Shown here in pieces: positions 7,666 to 15,750 of a stretch of 64,000 nt of DNA. Position 1 is the stretch's first letter. Every line of letters starts with the position of its first letter. Made by a program: the position numbers and the translations under genes. The stretch comes from a virus: positions 1 through 64,000 of IMG/VR virus record IMGVR_UViG_3300002334_000183, one strand, 5' to 3'. The notes below the pieces were generated by a model. The model was not told where the DNA came from. It searched no databases and saw only the letters and a list, made by a program, of their open reading frames with translations.

Positions 7666-7959
7666 ATGAAAATAACTCAGCAAGGATCAAGAACAAACGT
7701 CACTATGACGTTTTCAAATGGGTACAGCGTCAGTCTGACATCAGGCCACCGTGTAGGCTTGGAAGATTTTGGAATCATCTGGGCTGCATATTGGTCTGCA
7801 ATCGACACCACCACAATCTCAGTTAATGAGTGGATGTATGATGATGAAGCTACTAAGTTTCTTGATTACATGAGCAAACTGGAGCCAGTCAATAATACTG
7901 TTGACAGTAAAGAATATATCGACGCAGACATCATCAAAATTTTTGGAGGCAATGGATGA
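7666..7959 (+). CDS. Hypothetical protein upstream of rtcB
   Basis: This 97-residue protein begins MKITQQGSR, with AAGGA before the start. The N-terminal half has alternating strand-like residues (VTMTFSNGYSVSL) and the C-terminal half is acidic and helical. Its stop overlaps the rtcB start by 4 bases (ATGA), so the two are translationally coupled. No family is recognised; a role linked to RNA repair is only a guess from position. Confidence 0.65.
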   Translation: MKITQQGSRTNVTMTFSNGYSVSLTSGHRVGLEDFGIIWAAYWSAIDTTTISVNEWMYDDEATKFLDYMSKLEPVNNTVDSKEYIDADIIKIFGGNG

Positions 7960-9371
7960 ACATCACCGGCAGACATTTAATCGAATGGGGTTTCAACCCC
8001 GGTCCATTGTTTCCTGTTATGTTGGCATATGCCAATCAGCAGACGTACATTGACGAGCGCAGTCTTGAAGGCATCAAAAACTTACTTTTGGCACAGGATG
8101 AATTCATTCCTGTACCAAAACTTGAGCTGAAACCTCTCAGCCTTGATCCCCTTGCCAATGTGACTTTCAACATCCTAACAACTGCTGGATGCGAATACGA
8201 CCTAGATAACCTCTTGGCTGTAGAAAAAATCATGGGCAAACTCATGCGTACTCCGGTCGCCACTCGCGCAACTGTATTACCTGACGCCTGTCCTACTGGA
8301 CCTAATTCAATGCCGGTTGGCACTGTTGTGGAAAGCCCACACATTCATCCCGGTTGGCACAGTGCCGATATCTGCTGCTCTATGTTCTTGACTGAGTACA
8401 AAAACGTAACCCCTGCTATCCTATTGGATGCGGTGAGTGATGCTGTGCATTTCGGCCCCGGTGGTCCAGACAGATATCGCATGACTGATGAATTGTTGGA
8501 AGCGTTCATGGGGAATTCATTCCTGAATGATCCACATATGTTGGACCTTGCAAACCGCCATCTTGGCAGTTCTGGCGATGGAAACCATTTTGCCTCGGTT
8601 GGCACTATGCAATCTAGCGGCAACACTACTCTTGTAACTCACTCTGGTTCTCGCGGCCCTGGCGCTCGCCTATATAAAATTGGCATGAAGGCAGCTCAGA
8701 AATACACCAAGTCTATTTCTCCGGCTACCCATAAATCAAATGCTTGGATTGACTCTGAAAGCGCAGAAGGTATTGAATACTGGAAAGCTCTGCAGATCAT
8801 GCGCGACTGGACTAAATTGAATCATACTTTGATTCATGCAAGTTCTAGTTATCGCGCTATGGCTAAGGCTAATAATATACGTACTGTTAACCGCTTCTGG
8901 AACGAACACAATTTCGTATTCAAGCGCAATGGCATGTTTCTGCATGGCAAAGGTGCGACTCCAGCCTTCGACGGTTGGGCAGATGATGCTAAAATGTTCA
9001 CCATCATACCATTAAACGCCGCTGAGCCGATTCTAATCACTCGTGGCAGCGACAACCCTGATGCCCTTGGATTCGCTCCACACGGCGCAGGCAGGCTGAT
9101 TTCACGCGCCCAGCACAAAAGAGACCTAGTAGCCGTTGGTATCTCTGACGCGCAGGCTTTCGAAGAAGAAACTCGTGATATCGATATGAGGTTCTGGTCC
9201 GGCGAAGCTGACGTGACTGAGCTACCATCCGCCTATAAAAATGCGTCGATGATCCGTGAAGGTATCAAAAAGTATGAGCTTGCACAGATCGTAGACCAAG
9301 TGTTGCCGTATGGATGCATCATGGGTGGTGTGTTCGATTGGCGAAATTATGCTAACGAGCAATTCAGCTAA
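7956..9371 (+). CDS. rtcB: RNA-splicing ligase RtcB family protein
   Basis: RtcB joins RNA ends carrying 2',3'-cyclic phosphate or 3'-phosphate to 5'-OH, using GTP and Mn2+. Key motifs are present: the metal-binding Cys in HSADICCSM (Cys141), GDGNHF (His211), THSGSRG (His229), HGKGATPA (His330), and the guanylate-accepting histidine in PHGAGR (His376). The 471 residues cover a full catalytic domain. The ligand motif reads DICC rather than the common DIGC, but the Cys is kept. Phage RNA ligases usually repair host tRNAs or rRNA cut by defence nucleases. A GGQ release-factor-like gene lies less than 1.5 kb away on the other strand. Confidence 0.93.
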   Translation: MNITGRHLIEWGFNPGPLFPVMLAYANQQTYIDERSLEGIKNLLLAQDEFIPVPKLELKPLSLDPLANVTFNILTTAGCEYDLDNLLAVEKIMGKLMRTPVATRATVLPDACPTGPNSMPVGTVVESPHIHPGWHSADICCSMFLTEYKNVTPAILLDAVSDAVHFGPGGPDRYRMTDELLEAFMGNSFLNDPHMLDLANRHLGSSGDGNHFASVGTMQSSGNTTLVTHSGSRGPGARLYKIGMKAAQKYTKSISPATHKSNAWIDSESAEGIEYWKALQIMRDWTKLNHTLIHASSSYRAMAKANNIRTVNRFWNEHNFVFKRNGMFLHGKGATPAFDGWADDAKMFTIIPLNAAEPILITRGSDNPDALGFAPHGAGRLISRAQHKRDLVAVGISDAQAFEEETRDIDMRFWSGEADVTELPSAYKNASMIREGIKKYELAQIVDQVLPYGCIMGGVFDWRNYANEQFS

Positions 9372-9389
9372 ACAAATTGGAGTTTATAA

Positions 9390-10079
9390 ATGAAAAAACC
9401 ATCGACAAGAGCTGATGGACTCGCTCGTGATATGATCGAAGGACGCCCAACGCGCCAGAGCAATCCATCTTCCTTGATGGAGTATGTTCGGAGCGGAGGT
9501 GACAAAGAACGCCTTGGCGGTGTACTGGATCAGTTAGAGCAAGAGAAATCTGTACAGCCGACAACTGCCAAAATGACGATTGAGAAACTTATTGATTTGT
9601 GTAATACCACAAACGAACTTATTGAAGAAGCACTTTACGGCAGTGAAGAAGGCTATGCATGTACACGAACCGATGGCGAAGGAAACATATGCAAAGGTTT
9701 ATTGGAATATTATCCTGATCATCCAGAGATGGGATGTTCATGCCACATAAACCCACCTTGCTCTTACTGCACCGATCAGCATTTAGAATGCCCGAAATGT
9801 GGATGGAAAGAAGAGTCAATTATTCACATTATAAATGATCATGTAGTGTCAGTTAATAAAGACACCGGTGTGCTTACCAGCCATGGTCGGCGCAAGCTGG
9901 ATAACACAAAAATCGATTATTATATCAACTCCCACAGTAATTCATCTCAGATATGCGAAGGCGTATATCCTAAAGGGACAACACGAGCCGAAGTCTTAAA
10001 AAAAGTTGATGGCACTTTTGGGGGAAGATGGGAAAGTTTTGGCAACGGCAAATTTAAATTTATCGCGTACACTGATTAG
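9390..10079 (+). CDS. Hypothetical protein with putative zinc-binding cysteines
   Basis: This 229-residue protein has TTGGAG upstream of ATG 9390. The N-terminal 80 residues are helical and charged. The middle contains many Cys (YACTRT, NICKG, GCSCH, PPCSYC, LECPKCGW), with two CxxC pairs that look like a zinc ribbon. The C-terminal part is mixed. Sequences with such ribbons often bind nucleic acid. No family is recognised. It follows rtcB by 18 bases and probably shares its transcript. Confidence 0.65.
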   Translation: MKKPSTRADGLARDMIEGRPTRQSNPSSLMEYVRSGGDKERLGGVLDQLEQEKSVQPTTAKMTIEKLIDLCNTTNELIEEALYGSEEGYACTRTDGEGNICKGLLEYYPDHPEMGCSCHINPPCSYCTDQHLECPKCGWKEESIIHIINDHVVSVNKDTGVLTSHGRRKLDNTKIDYYINSHSNSSQICEGVYPKGTTRAEVLKKVDGTFGGRWESFGNGKFKFIAYTD

Positions 10080-10088
10080 GAGCATGCC

Positions 10089-10265
10089 ATGAAATATACT
10101 ATGAAGAAAAAAGAGCCACTAAACACAAAAATATGGCACCGATGGTTTGCATGGCATCCTGTGATCACTCGACAGAATACTATTACATGGCTATCCTTTG
10201 TCTGCCGGAAACAAGAGTTCTGGCGTGGCGGTAGATGCTGGCACTATTCAAATACTGATGATTGA
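10089..10265 (+). CDS. Small Trp-rich basic protein (58 aa)
   Basis: The frame begins MKYTMKKKEP and includes IWHRWFAWHPV and RKQEFWRGGR, with six Trp in 58 residues. AGGAG at 10078-10082 supports the start. Very short Trp/Arg-rich proteins with a WFAWxPV-like core are common in tailed phages, and their role is generally unknown. It ends 6 bases before the 3' end of the oppositely oriented tRNA gene. Confidence 0.6.
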   Translation: MKYTMKKKEPLNTKIWHRWFAWHPVITRQNTITWLSFVCRKQEFWRGGRCWHYSNTDD

Positions 10266-10271
10266 GGATTT

Positions 10272-10347
10272 TGGAGACATAGGTGGGAATCGAACCCACA
10301 TGTGAAGATTTGCAGTCAACTGCGCTTACCGTTTCCGCCACTATGTC
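10272..10347 (-). tRNA. tRNA-Cys (anticodon GCA), CCA encoded
   Basis: Read on the minus strand, a perfect 7-bp acceptor stem (GACATAG / CTATGTC), a D arm GCG/CGC with GG in the loop, and a perfect 5-bp T arm (GTGGG / CCCAC) with loop TTCGATT are all present. The anticodon loop is CTGCAAA, giving GCA for cysteine. The discriminator base is T, the known identity base for tRNA-Cys, followed by an encoded CCA. The anticodon stem has two T-T mismatches in the middle (GTTGA against TCTTC), which is unusual. The 5' end overlaps the stop codon of the release-factor-like gene by two bases. Confidence 0.85.
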
Positions 10348-10699
10348 ATATTGTTTCTGTCCAGTTACCTGTGTCAGGATCGATAATCTCGACTTTTGTC
10401 TGGCGCAGCTGTTTATCAACTTTTGCATCCAGTCCATCGTACAACCCAAGTCTCTTGGCTGTCTCGATCTTATGCCATGCCTTGAATATGCCTGTGGCAG
10501 ACATGCGCCTGAACGCTTCCATTTTGTTTCTGAGCTGAGACCGATGCTCTTCACAATTACCAACAGCACCAGAATCGATGTGAGTACACCGAACTGCGCT
10601 ATCAGTTTTGTTACGCTTTTGACCACCTTTGCCGGAACCTCGATAGAAGTCCCAGCGGCAGTCTTTAGCAGTTACAGAAAATAGAAGTTCTTTAGCCAT
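10346..10699 (-). CDS. GGQ-domain peptide chain release factor-like protein
   Basis: The core SGKGGQKRNKTDSAVRCTH carries the GGQ motif that hydrolyses peptidyl-tRNA, flanked by the conserved basic residues of the RF1/ArfB/PrfH domain. The downstream pattern EEHRSQLRNKMEAFRRM also fits the family. At 117 residues it has only the catalytic domain and no stop-codon recognition domain, like ribosome rescue factors. Start 10699 is chosen because its ATG overlaps the upstream stop (TAATG). PrfH proteins in bacteria are paired with RtcB2 to rescue and repair ribosomes cut by ribotoxins. A similar link to the rtcB at 7956 is inference. Confidence 0.85.
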   Translation of the reverse strand: MAKELLFSVTAKDCRWDFYRGSGKGGQKRNKTDSAVRCTHIDSGAVGNCEEHRSQLRNKMEAFRRMSATGIFKAWHKIETAKRLGLYDGLDAKVDKQLRQTKVEIIDPDTGNWTETI

Positions 10700-11082
10700 T
10701 ACGCTGCGCGGACCATAGGATCGGCGCATGAAGCAAAGTCACTAAGACGTTTTGCATTCTTGCGAGCGCGCTTGGCATGTGCCGCATTGATGCGTCCCTG
10801 ATGCAGCTCGGCATTTTGCGCCGGAGACAAACAGGTGGGGTGAGCATAAATGATTGGAGGTCCGCCCCAGCGAGCAATCTTTTTCAGATGATCTGCAAAG
10901 ACTGGCAGAAATCTATCTCGAAAACCTTTGCGCTTCTGAACTGAAACGCGAGAGGTATTCACGGCGTCCATCATTGCGGCGAGGAAGCCATTTGAATATG
11001 GATTTGTGCGTTGAGGTACGCCAAGTGCAGCTGCTGCGCCGGATGACATAACAGCGTTTTTGAGGGATTTCAGTAGTGACAT
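10699..11082 (-). CDS. Hypothetical basic protein
   Basis: The 127-residue product has a small, Ala-rich N-terminus, a Pro/Gly-rich centre (WGGPPIIYAHPTCLSP) and a Lys/Arg/Ala-rich helix that could contact nucleic acid. The phrase HPTCLSPAQNAELHQGRINAAHAKRARKNAKRL is spread over residues about 80-113 and has HNH-like spacing of His and Asn, but no HNH family is certain. It is coupled to the GGQ gene downstream by TAATG, so the two may work together on ribosomes. Confidence 0.6.
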   Translation of the reverse strand: MSLLKSLKNAVMSSGAAAALGVPQRTNPYSNGFLAAMMDAVNTSRVSVQKRKGFRDRFLPVFADHLKKIARWGGPPIIYAHPTCLSPAQNAELHQGRINAAHAKRARKNAKRLSDFASCADPMVRAA

Positions 11083-11122
11083 TTATTTCTCCTGTCGAGG
11101 TTAATATTACCCGAACATAGAG

Positions 11123-11353
11123 TTAATCACTCTTTCTGTCAAGGTTGCTATCGAATGGGATGCAAGTGATATTCACTTCATTGATAAATGGTGGCTTGAA
11201 GCGAATCACTTCTGCAGCCACCCTCCGACATATATCCATAGAAGGAAAATTGCGTGGACTGAAATCCTGCTGATATTTGTCGTTGAGCATTAGCCCAGCT
11301 TCGCCATAAATCATGCCGACCAGTACAAAGACTGTCATTGTTACGCCTGTCAT
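11123..11353 (-). CDS. Small exported or membrane protein
   Basis: The N-terminal 20 residues are hydrophobic (MTVFVLVGMIYGEAGLML), consistent with a signal peptide or membrane anchor. The remaining 55 residues contain two Cys (DICRR and ITCIP), which could form a disulphide after export. The ATG overlaps the stop of the lipoprotein hydrolase gene (ATGA), so it is probably co-produced with it. Function unknown. Confidence 0.6.
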   Translation of the reverse strand: MTGVTMTVFVLVGMIYGEAGLMLNDKYQQDFSPRNFPSMDICRRVAAEVIRFKPPFINEVNITCIPFDSNLDRKSD

Positions 11354-11874
11354 TTCGATCTCCTTATCATCGCCCTGACACGAGCCAGAACTTTCGGTTT
11401 ACCAGCAATGCTGATGTGATTTGCGTTCTTCACTACGATAACGGTACCACGATTTAGTGGTCTACCAATGGGATCGTCGGTGATAAAATTGTCTACGAAG
11501 CGAGGCACCCTGGAAACCACAGGGGATTTCGGCGCGTCGATGATGGCGAGATAGTCGATCTTGATTCCCTCTGCTGCCAACCGGCGCGAGAGCTTCGCTG
11601 CAGCGGTACCACCGAGCGAGTGACCAATGATTATGAGTGGGCGATGGAGTATACCGGCTTCACTTCTTTTTATGATGTCATTGTAGATGCGATTACCGGC
11701 ATGCCGTGTGTAAACCTTCGCGCCAACTTTTGATGAAAGAGATTTTAACCCATGACCAAAAGAAGAGCCGCCAAGCCCCATGATTGCATATGATGGTTTT
11801 GCAGGATTATATTCTGACGTGGTTGTGCAACCAGCCATGAATATGAGAATAAAAATGAGAAGTAGTTTACGCAT
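11350..11874 (-). CDS. Lipoprotein with alpha/beta hydrolase (lipase-like) fold
   Basis: A lipoprotein signal peptide ends MAGC. The mature part contains GHSLGG, the nucleophile elbow of lipases and esterases, with the preceding strand LIIIG. A late NANHISIAG supplies the likely catalytic His, and an Asp in YLAIIDAP is a candidate acid. At 174 residues it is a minimal hydrolase of the DUF/lipase class, smaller than most esterases. AAGGTGA lies before the ATG. Anchoring in the envelope suggests action on host lipids, lipoproteins or the cell surface. Whether it modifies the envelope for lysis or for superinfection exclusion is unknown. Confidence 0.78.
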   Translation of the reverse strand: MRKLLLIFILIFMAGCTTTSEYNPAKPSYAIMGLGGSSFGHGLKSLSSKVGAKVYTRHAGNRIYNDIIKRSEAGILHRPLIIIGHSLGGTAAAKLSRRLAAEGIKIDYLAIIDAPKSPVVSRVPRFVDNFITDDPIGRPLNRGTVIVVKNANHISIAGKPKVLARVRAMIRRSK

Positions 11875-11987
11875 ATCGTCACCTTTTTATGGGAGCGCAG
11901 AGGCAGGAACAACAACAAACCCGCCTCCGGCTCAACCTATAGCGAAGTCACAGGGGAATGAACTCCGCTAATAAGGTAACATTTTTT

Positions 11988-12011
11988 CAAAGAATCTTCA
12001 AGAATTCTTTG
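11988..12011. other. Inverted repeat at the end of the thioredoxin-like gene
   Basis: CAAAGAAT and ATTCTTTG flank an 8-base loop. The repeat overlaps the last codons of the thioredoxin-like gene. A T-run lies on the plus-strand 5' side only, so it is not a normal terminator for that gene. It could be an RNA 3'-end hairpin. Confidence 0.4.
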
Positions 12012-12357
12012 CTAATATCTTCAAACGTATGTCGATCCACTCCATTAATTGTGGAAGAGTTATGCAACCGGCACCGCCAGCGACAATTTCTCCGCCCCTA
12101 AATAGAACGAAACTGGGAGCAAATTTGCAATCATATGTGATCCCAAGGTCTTTGTCTTCATCCAAATCGGAGTATAAAAACAAACACTTATCGCCAATCT
12201 TCTTTTCGGCGTTATCAAGAATGATATCAAATTTGTTGCAGGGACCAGCCCATTCAGTCACAAAAGTCAGAAGAATTAAATCATCTGCCTTCTGAGCCTG
12301 GAGTAATTTTGCAAATTCATCGCAAAGGACGAATGAGAGTTGATCTGGTTTCTGCAT
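11998..12357 (-). CDS. Thioredoxin-fold protein with a one-cysteine active site
   Basis: The strand LILLTFV is followed by EWAGPCNKF at residues 35-43, exactly where thioredoxin has WCGPC. The first active-site Cys is Ala37 and the second is Cys40. The cis-proline region APSFVLFRGGE and the C-terminal GG/helix complete the thioredoxin fold at 119 residues. Without the nucleophilic Cys it cannot be a normal disulphide reductase. It may trap or bind partners, act as a polymerase or protease cofactor, or use a monothiol mechanism. It lies directly downstream of the primase-helicase gene (22 bases), so a replication role is possible. Confidence 0.82.
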   Translation of the reverse strand: MQKPDQLSFVLCDEFAKLLQAQKADDLILLTFVTEWAGPCNKFDIILDNAEKKIGDKCLFLYSDLDEDKDLGITYDCKFAPSFVLFRGGEIVAGGAGCITLPQLMEWIDIRLKILAKNS

Positions 12358-12378
12358 TAAATTCTCCGTGCCCTATAT

Positions 12379-15300
12379 CTAAGCCACTTCTTGCTCGTCG
12401 TCAAGCCATGTTTCAGCAAAGATTGAAGGATGGTTAACTCTCATTTCAGAGAGTGGAGGAAAGACGTAGCACCAGATCGGATTGGCATATGATGCTACGC
12501 GCCTTCGAGAAGTGACAACATCTTCGAAAGTCTGATTCATATATTTCTTGCACTCTTTAATGAAAGAAGTATGTGGATTAGATCGAGTATTATGTTTCCA
12601 CCACGCATGCATAACACTGTGGGGCACCAGAGTTTCCTCGTCTTCTGAGAAAACAATCTCATCCAAATCATCGGCGTACTGCGAAGAAGGAAGGGCCTCT
12701 CCTTGATAAAGCGCATCGTCCAACCATTTTTCCCAGTGAGGCTTGTTCTGAGAAATCTGTTCGTGGAGCCAAGGAGTGACTGGCGGCTTGAAGAAATAAG
12801 CTTTCCACCCTTCTTTCGGCTCAGGCCAATTTGTTAAAATGTGCATGAGTTTACCGTACCCATCTTCATTCAACATTTGATCCATTAGGGCTCCGAAATG
12901 TTCTGGATTACCACAAAGAGTTGAGAGGCATTTCAGCACAAAGAAGCGGCGTTCATCTTTGGTCGCTGGAACAACGAAGCCAGCATTTGCCGTGCAAGCA
13001 AAACGTCGATAGTTTGGAATTTCCATATCATCGACACCCTTCAATTTGAGAGTGAATGAATTGCTGGTGATTGCATCTTTGAGGTTTGCTTCTACTGTGC
13101 GGTCGCCACCCCAGAATGCTTCTGTCATGACAACGAGCAATTTGTTTTCGACGCGCGCATTGAAGTGACCAAACACTGTTTTCATATCGGCGGTTTTCAT
13201 TCCATATGGATGTAGTAAAATATTTGCAAATATTTCTTCCATGACAATAGATTTACCACAACCTTTATCTCCGTGAATTACGATTGCGCAACCCGGGATA
13301 CCCTCCGGCACCTGAATGATATGGGCAAACCAAGACATAAAGAAGTCATACCATACATCATTTGAGTGACACATATTTTCATAGATGTGATCAAGCAGCA
13401 TGTCACAATTGCCATCTTCTTTTTCTTCAACGGCAAATCCGTTCCAAAGATTATAGGTCTTTCCCAGACCGTCAACATCATCTTTCATAATATTTCCTCC
13501 GCTTGGATCAAAAACCAGAGACGAATATTCGCGCCGATCTGCCCAGTCAAGCCACACATCTGCAGCATTCTTTTGTATTGTATTGCCTTGAGCAACATCA
13601 AATACGTCAAGCATTTTATTGCGGTGACGGATATTAAAATCGTATGGCACCATTGTGGTGATAGAGTTTTTTGCAGGATCGCGCCGATAGGCTTTGTCGT
13701 ACATTATGATCGTGCGCCCGTTCATAGTGACCATTGCATGACGTTCATTCATGATGCGCAAATTCTGTTTGACTTCTTTGTCGTAACGCTTATCAGCGGT
13801 GCCAAATTCTTCCTCGGCCAACTGCTTAATCACATCCTTTACCTGCTTCGCAACAGTCCGCTTACCGAAGCCACTATTATCGGAGATTTGAGACACATGC
13901 AGATCATTCATGGCAGAAGATAACTCCAATCCAATCAAGCGCTTAATAGCGTCGATCAGGGCAGCTTCTTTCTTTTCAGGCATGTCAGAAATAAGTGATA
14001 GAAAATCCTGATAGTCCTCGGATAGGTTGTCGAATTCGTCTTTTGATACATTCAGATTACCAATTTTTTCTGTGTAGAGACCTGAGTCTTCAATCTCTGT
14101 TTCTTCGTCGAGCAAATCAGACAAACTATTTGCCGAGCCAGAGCCATCCAAGCCGGGGACGAATTCCATAAGCTCGTCAAACTCTATGCCCTCGTCATGC
14201 AGGAATGAATCCAAATGCATGGAATACTTGTATCCTTTGCAGCTGGTATGCATGCAGTGGATAAAGGCTGTGTCGTATTGTTCCCCGGCGTCAGCTACAC
14301 AGAATCCAGTCTTGTCATTCGGATCGGAATGCCCACCAATGAAGGTGCATTCAAATGTACCTTTGCCAGCCTTTTCCTCGGAATGCTTGACACCGTAGGT
14401 TTCCCAAAATTCATAGGCAAGAAAGTTTTTGCCATGCTTTTTGAGGAAGCCTTCTACGCGCTTGTCATGAAAATCGTAATCGAAATAATCACCCTCTTCA
14501 TCGCCGCCAGAACTCATCGCTTCTTGATCCAGCCATTCATTGCCGGTCATTTTTATGTAGCCAGATGGGTTGCCATCTTTGATAGACATCAAGTCCAGCA
14601 ACTCGCCATTAATCAAATGGGATTCAAATGGAGCATCTTCTTTGTGGCGTCCACGATAAAACAACCGAGAGACATCGGTGCAAGAAGCATCAAATTCAAT
14701 TTTCAGCTGCTGCGCTACCCCGGCGTACTTCTTAGCCCAAATAGCAAAGCCCTCATCTTGTGAGCCAGCGACCTCTCCCGGGAGAAAGGGCTCATACAAA
14801 GGGAACACCGCTCGGTATTTATCCATAGGACTATGACTCACAACAGCCACGCGCCCATAGCGAGTCGACTCCAGCGAGACTTCGAATTTGTCAAGAACCC
14901 CGGGGTGATATTTTTTCTCTTCAAGCAGATATTTACGCACATCATCAGCGTCGATATCATTCTCATCTTTGTCCAACTTCAATTTCATTTTGATAGTCTT
15001 GAGAAGAATATTTTCCTCGGTATTGCCATGCGAGTTGGAAGTGTATACGAGAGCAAATAGATCATTTTCTTTGATCCGTTCAATCATTTTGTCGATGGGA
15101 AATCCGTTGTCGATGTCGAGAGATATGAAGTTCATTTCGACCATTGCTTTTTTCAAACGCTGGATGCGATCTTCGGCTAAACACCCCTGTAGAAATGACA
15201 GGCCATCCTTCGTCCCTACTTCATGCACAAGGTTGCCAGCAAGGAATTCGAAGAAGGTGAATTCTTGTGTACGCCAATTTTTGTCTTTGGAATTTCGCCC

Positions 15301-15396
15301 GATAGAAATGGTGACTTTATCCTGCATCCATTCTGGGAACTCATTTGAATTTTTGCCGAAGCCGTGAAAGATTGCGTGATCAATACCTGATGTCAT
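12379..15396 (-). CDS. Primase-helicase (D5/DUF5906 type, superfamily III helicase)
   Basis: This 1005-residue protein is the main replication initiator candidate. The N-terminal third has FISLDIDNG near residues 90-98, an hhhDhD metal motif typical of archaeo-eukaryotic primases (PrimPol), with VVSHSPMDKYRAVFPL further on. A central Cys/His cluster (about residues 335-370) could bind zinc. The C-terminal half has Walker A GDKGCGKS at about 707-714, a hydrophobic strand LLVVMTEAF as Walker B, and RRFACTAN as an SF3 sensor region. DUF5906 (D5-like) ATPases couple primase to 3'-5' unwinding. It is transcribed from a promoter candidate divergent from the recombinase region. Confidence 0.85.
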   Translation of the reverse strand: MTSGIDHAIFHGFGKNSNEFPEWMQDKVTISIGRNSKDKNWRTQEFTFFEFLAGNLVHEVGTKDGLSFLQGCLAEDRIQRLKKAMVEMNFISLDIDNGFPIDKMIERIKENDLFALVYTSNSHGNTEENILLKTIKMKLKLDKDENDIDADDVRKYLLEEKKYHPGVLDKFEVSLESTRYGRVAVVSHSPMDKYRAVFPLYEPFLPGEVAGSQDEGFAIWAKKYAGVAQQLKIEFDASCTDVSRLFYRGRHKEDAPFESHLINGELLDLMSIKDGNPSGYIKMTGNEWLDQEAMSSGGDEEGDYFDYDFHDKRVEGFLKKHGKNFLAYEFWETYGVKHSEEKAGKGTFECTFIGGHSDPNDKTGFCVADAGEQYDTAFIHCMHTSCKGYKYSMHLDSFLHDEGIEFDELMEFVPGLDGSGSANSLSDLLDEETEIEDSGLYTEKIGNLNVSKDEFDNLSEDYQDFLSLISDMPEKKEAALIDAIKRLIGLELSSAMNDLHVSQISDNSGFGKRTVAKQVKDVIKQLAEEEFGTADKRYDKEVKQNLRIMNERHAMVTMNGRTIIMYDKAYRRDPAKNSITTMVPYDFNIRHRNKMLDVFDVAQGNTIQKNAADVWLDWADRREYSSLVFDPSGGNIMKDDVDGLGKTYNLWNGFAVEEKEDGNCDMLLDHIYENMCHSNDVWYDFFMSWFAHIIQVPEGIPGCAIVIHGDKGCGKSIVMEEIFANILLHPYGMKTADMKTVFGHFNARVENKLLVVMTEAFWGGDRTVEANLKDAITSNSFTLKLKGVDDMEIPNYRRFACTANAGFVVPATKDERRFFVLKCLSTLCGNPEHFGALMDQMLNEDGYGKLMHILTNWPEPKEGWKAYFFKPPVTPWLHEQISQNKPHWEKWLDDALYQGEALPSSQYADDLDEIVFSEDEETLVPHSVMHAWWKHNTRSNPHTSFIKECKKYMNQTFEDVVTSRRRVASYANPIWCYVFPPLSEMRVNHPSIFAETWLDDEQEVA

Positions 15397-15429
15397 AAAA
15401 ACCTACTTACGTTCAAAATCTGATACTGG

Positions 15430-15458
15430 GATATACCACGCAAAATTAACTATGACAA
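15430..15458 (-). promoter_or_regulatory. Promoter candidate for the primase-helicase operon
   Basis: On the minus strand TTGTCA (15458-15453), 17 bases, TATATC (15435-15430), about 35 bases before the primase start at 15396. It diverges from the plus-strand promoter at 15467-15496. Confidence 0.6.
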
Positions 15459-15466
15459 GAAAAAAC

Positions 15467-15496
15467 TTGCAACGGTTTCAACTTTCTTGCTATAAA
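15467..15496 (+). promoter_or_regulatory. Promoter candidate for the recombinase region
   Basis: TTGCAA (15467-15472), 18 bases, TATAAA (15491-15496), 24 bases before the small gene at 15521. It forms a divergent pair with the minus-strand promoter at 15430-15458, so one regulator could control both directions. Confidence 0.55.
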
Positions 15497-15520
15497 GTAA
15501 GCTGAAATTAAGGATTTATT

Positions 15521-15697
15521 ATGGCTAAAGCATTTACTAACCCCAACTTAGAATGCCTATGCGCGCGCGTCCCAATAGACAAGTCGATGCTGATTGTTAC
15601 CAAAGAACGCCGCCTCGTTGCAGCGTTCCATAAAGATTGCCCGGAACATGGCTGGAAAGAAACAATCCCTAAGAATGCGGTCGTCATCGTCCGTTAA
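15521..15697 (+). CDS. Small Cys/His-containing protein (58 aa)
   Basis: The frame begins MAKAFTNPNLECLCARV and ends VVIVR, with AAGGA seven bases upstream. Cysteines at LECLC and a DCPEHG motif give three Cys and His that could form a small zinc-binding knuckle. The rest is basic and strand-like. Its position as the first gene after a divergent promoter suggests an early regulatory or accessory role, but no family is recognised. Confidence 0.6.
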   Translation: MAKAFTNPNLECLCARVPIDKSMLIVTKERRLVAAFHKDCPEHGWKETIPKNAVVIVR

Positions 15698-15700
15698 CCA

Positions 15701-15730
15701 TTCTAAGAAAATAACGTTGTATTCTTAGAA
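15701..15730. promoter_or_regulatory. 30-bp dyad next to the tyrosine recombinase gene
   Basis: TTCTAAGAA (15701-15709) and TTCTTAGAA (15722-15730) are perfect inverted arms around a 12-base centre that contains AACGTT and is itself nearly symmetric. No T-run follows, so it is a poor terminator. Its size and position resemble an operator or a tyrosine-recombinase core site, but there is no experimental basis here. Confidence 0.45.
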
Positions 15731-15750
15731 CATTAATCCTAGATTGAGAG

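Noticed and set aside
9390-10079. Zinc-ribbon transcription factor (for example a late-gene activator)
   Set aside because: Cys pairs are present, but the spacing does not match a known phage activator, so it is left as hypothetical.
10183-10626. 147-residue frame on the minus strand across the tRNA and GGQ gene
   Set aside because: It overlaps the tRNA-Cys and the GGQ protein gene in another frame, and has no ribosome site or recognisable domain.
13366-13923. 185-residue plus-strand frame inside the primase-helicase gene
   Set aside because: Antisense to a clear PrimPol/SF3 gene, composition is biased and no start signal is seen.
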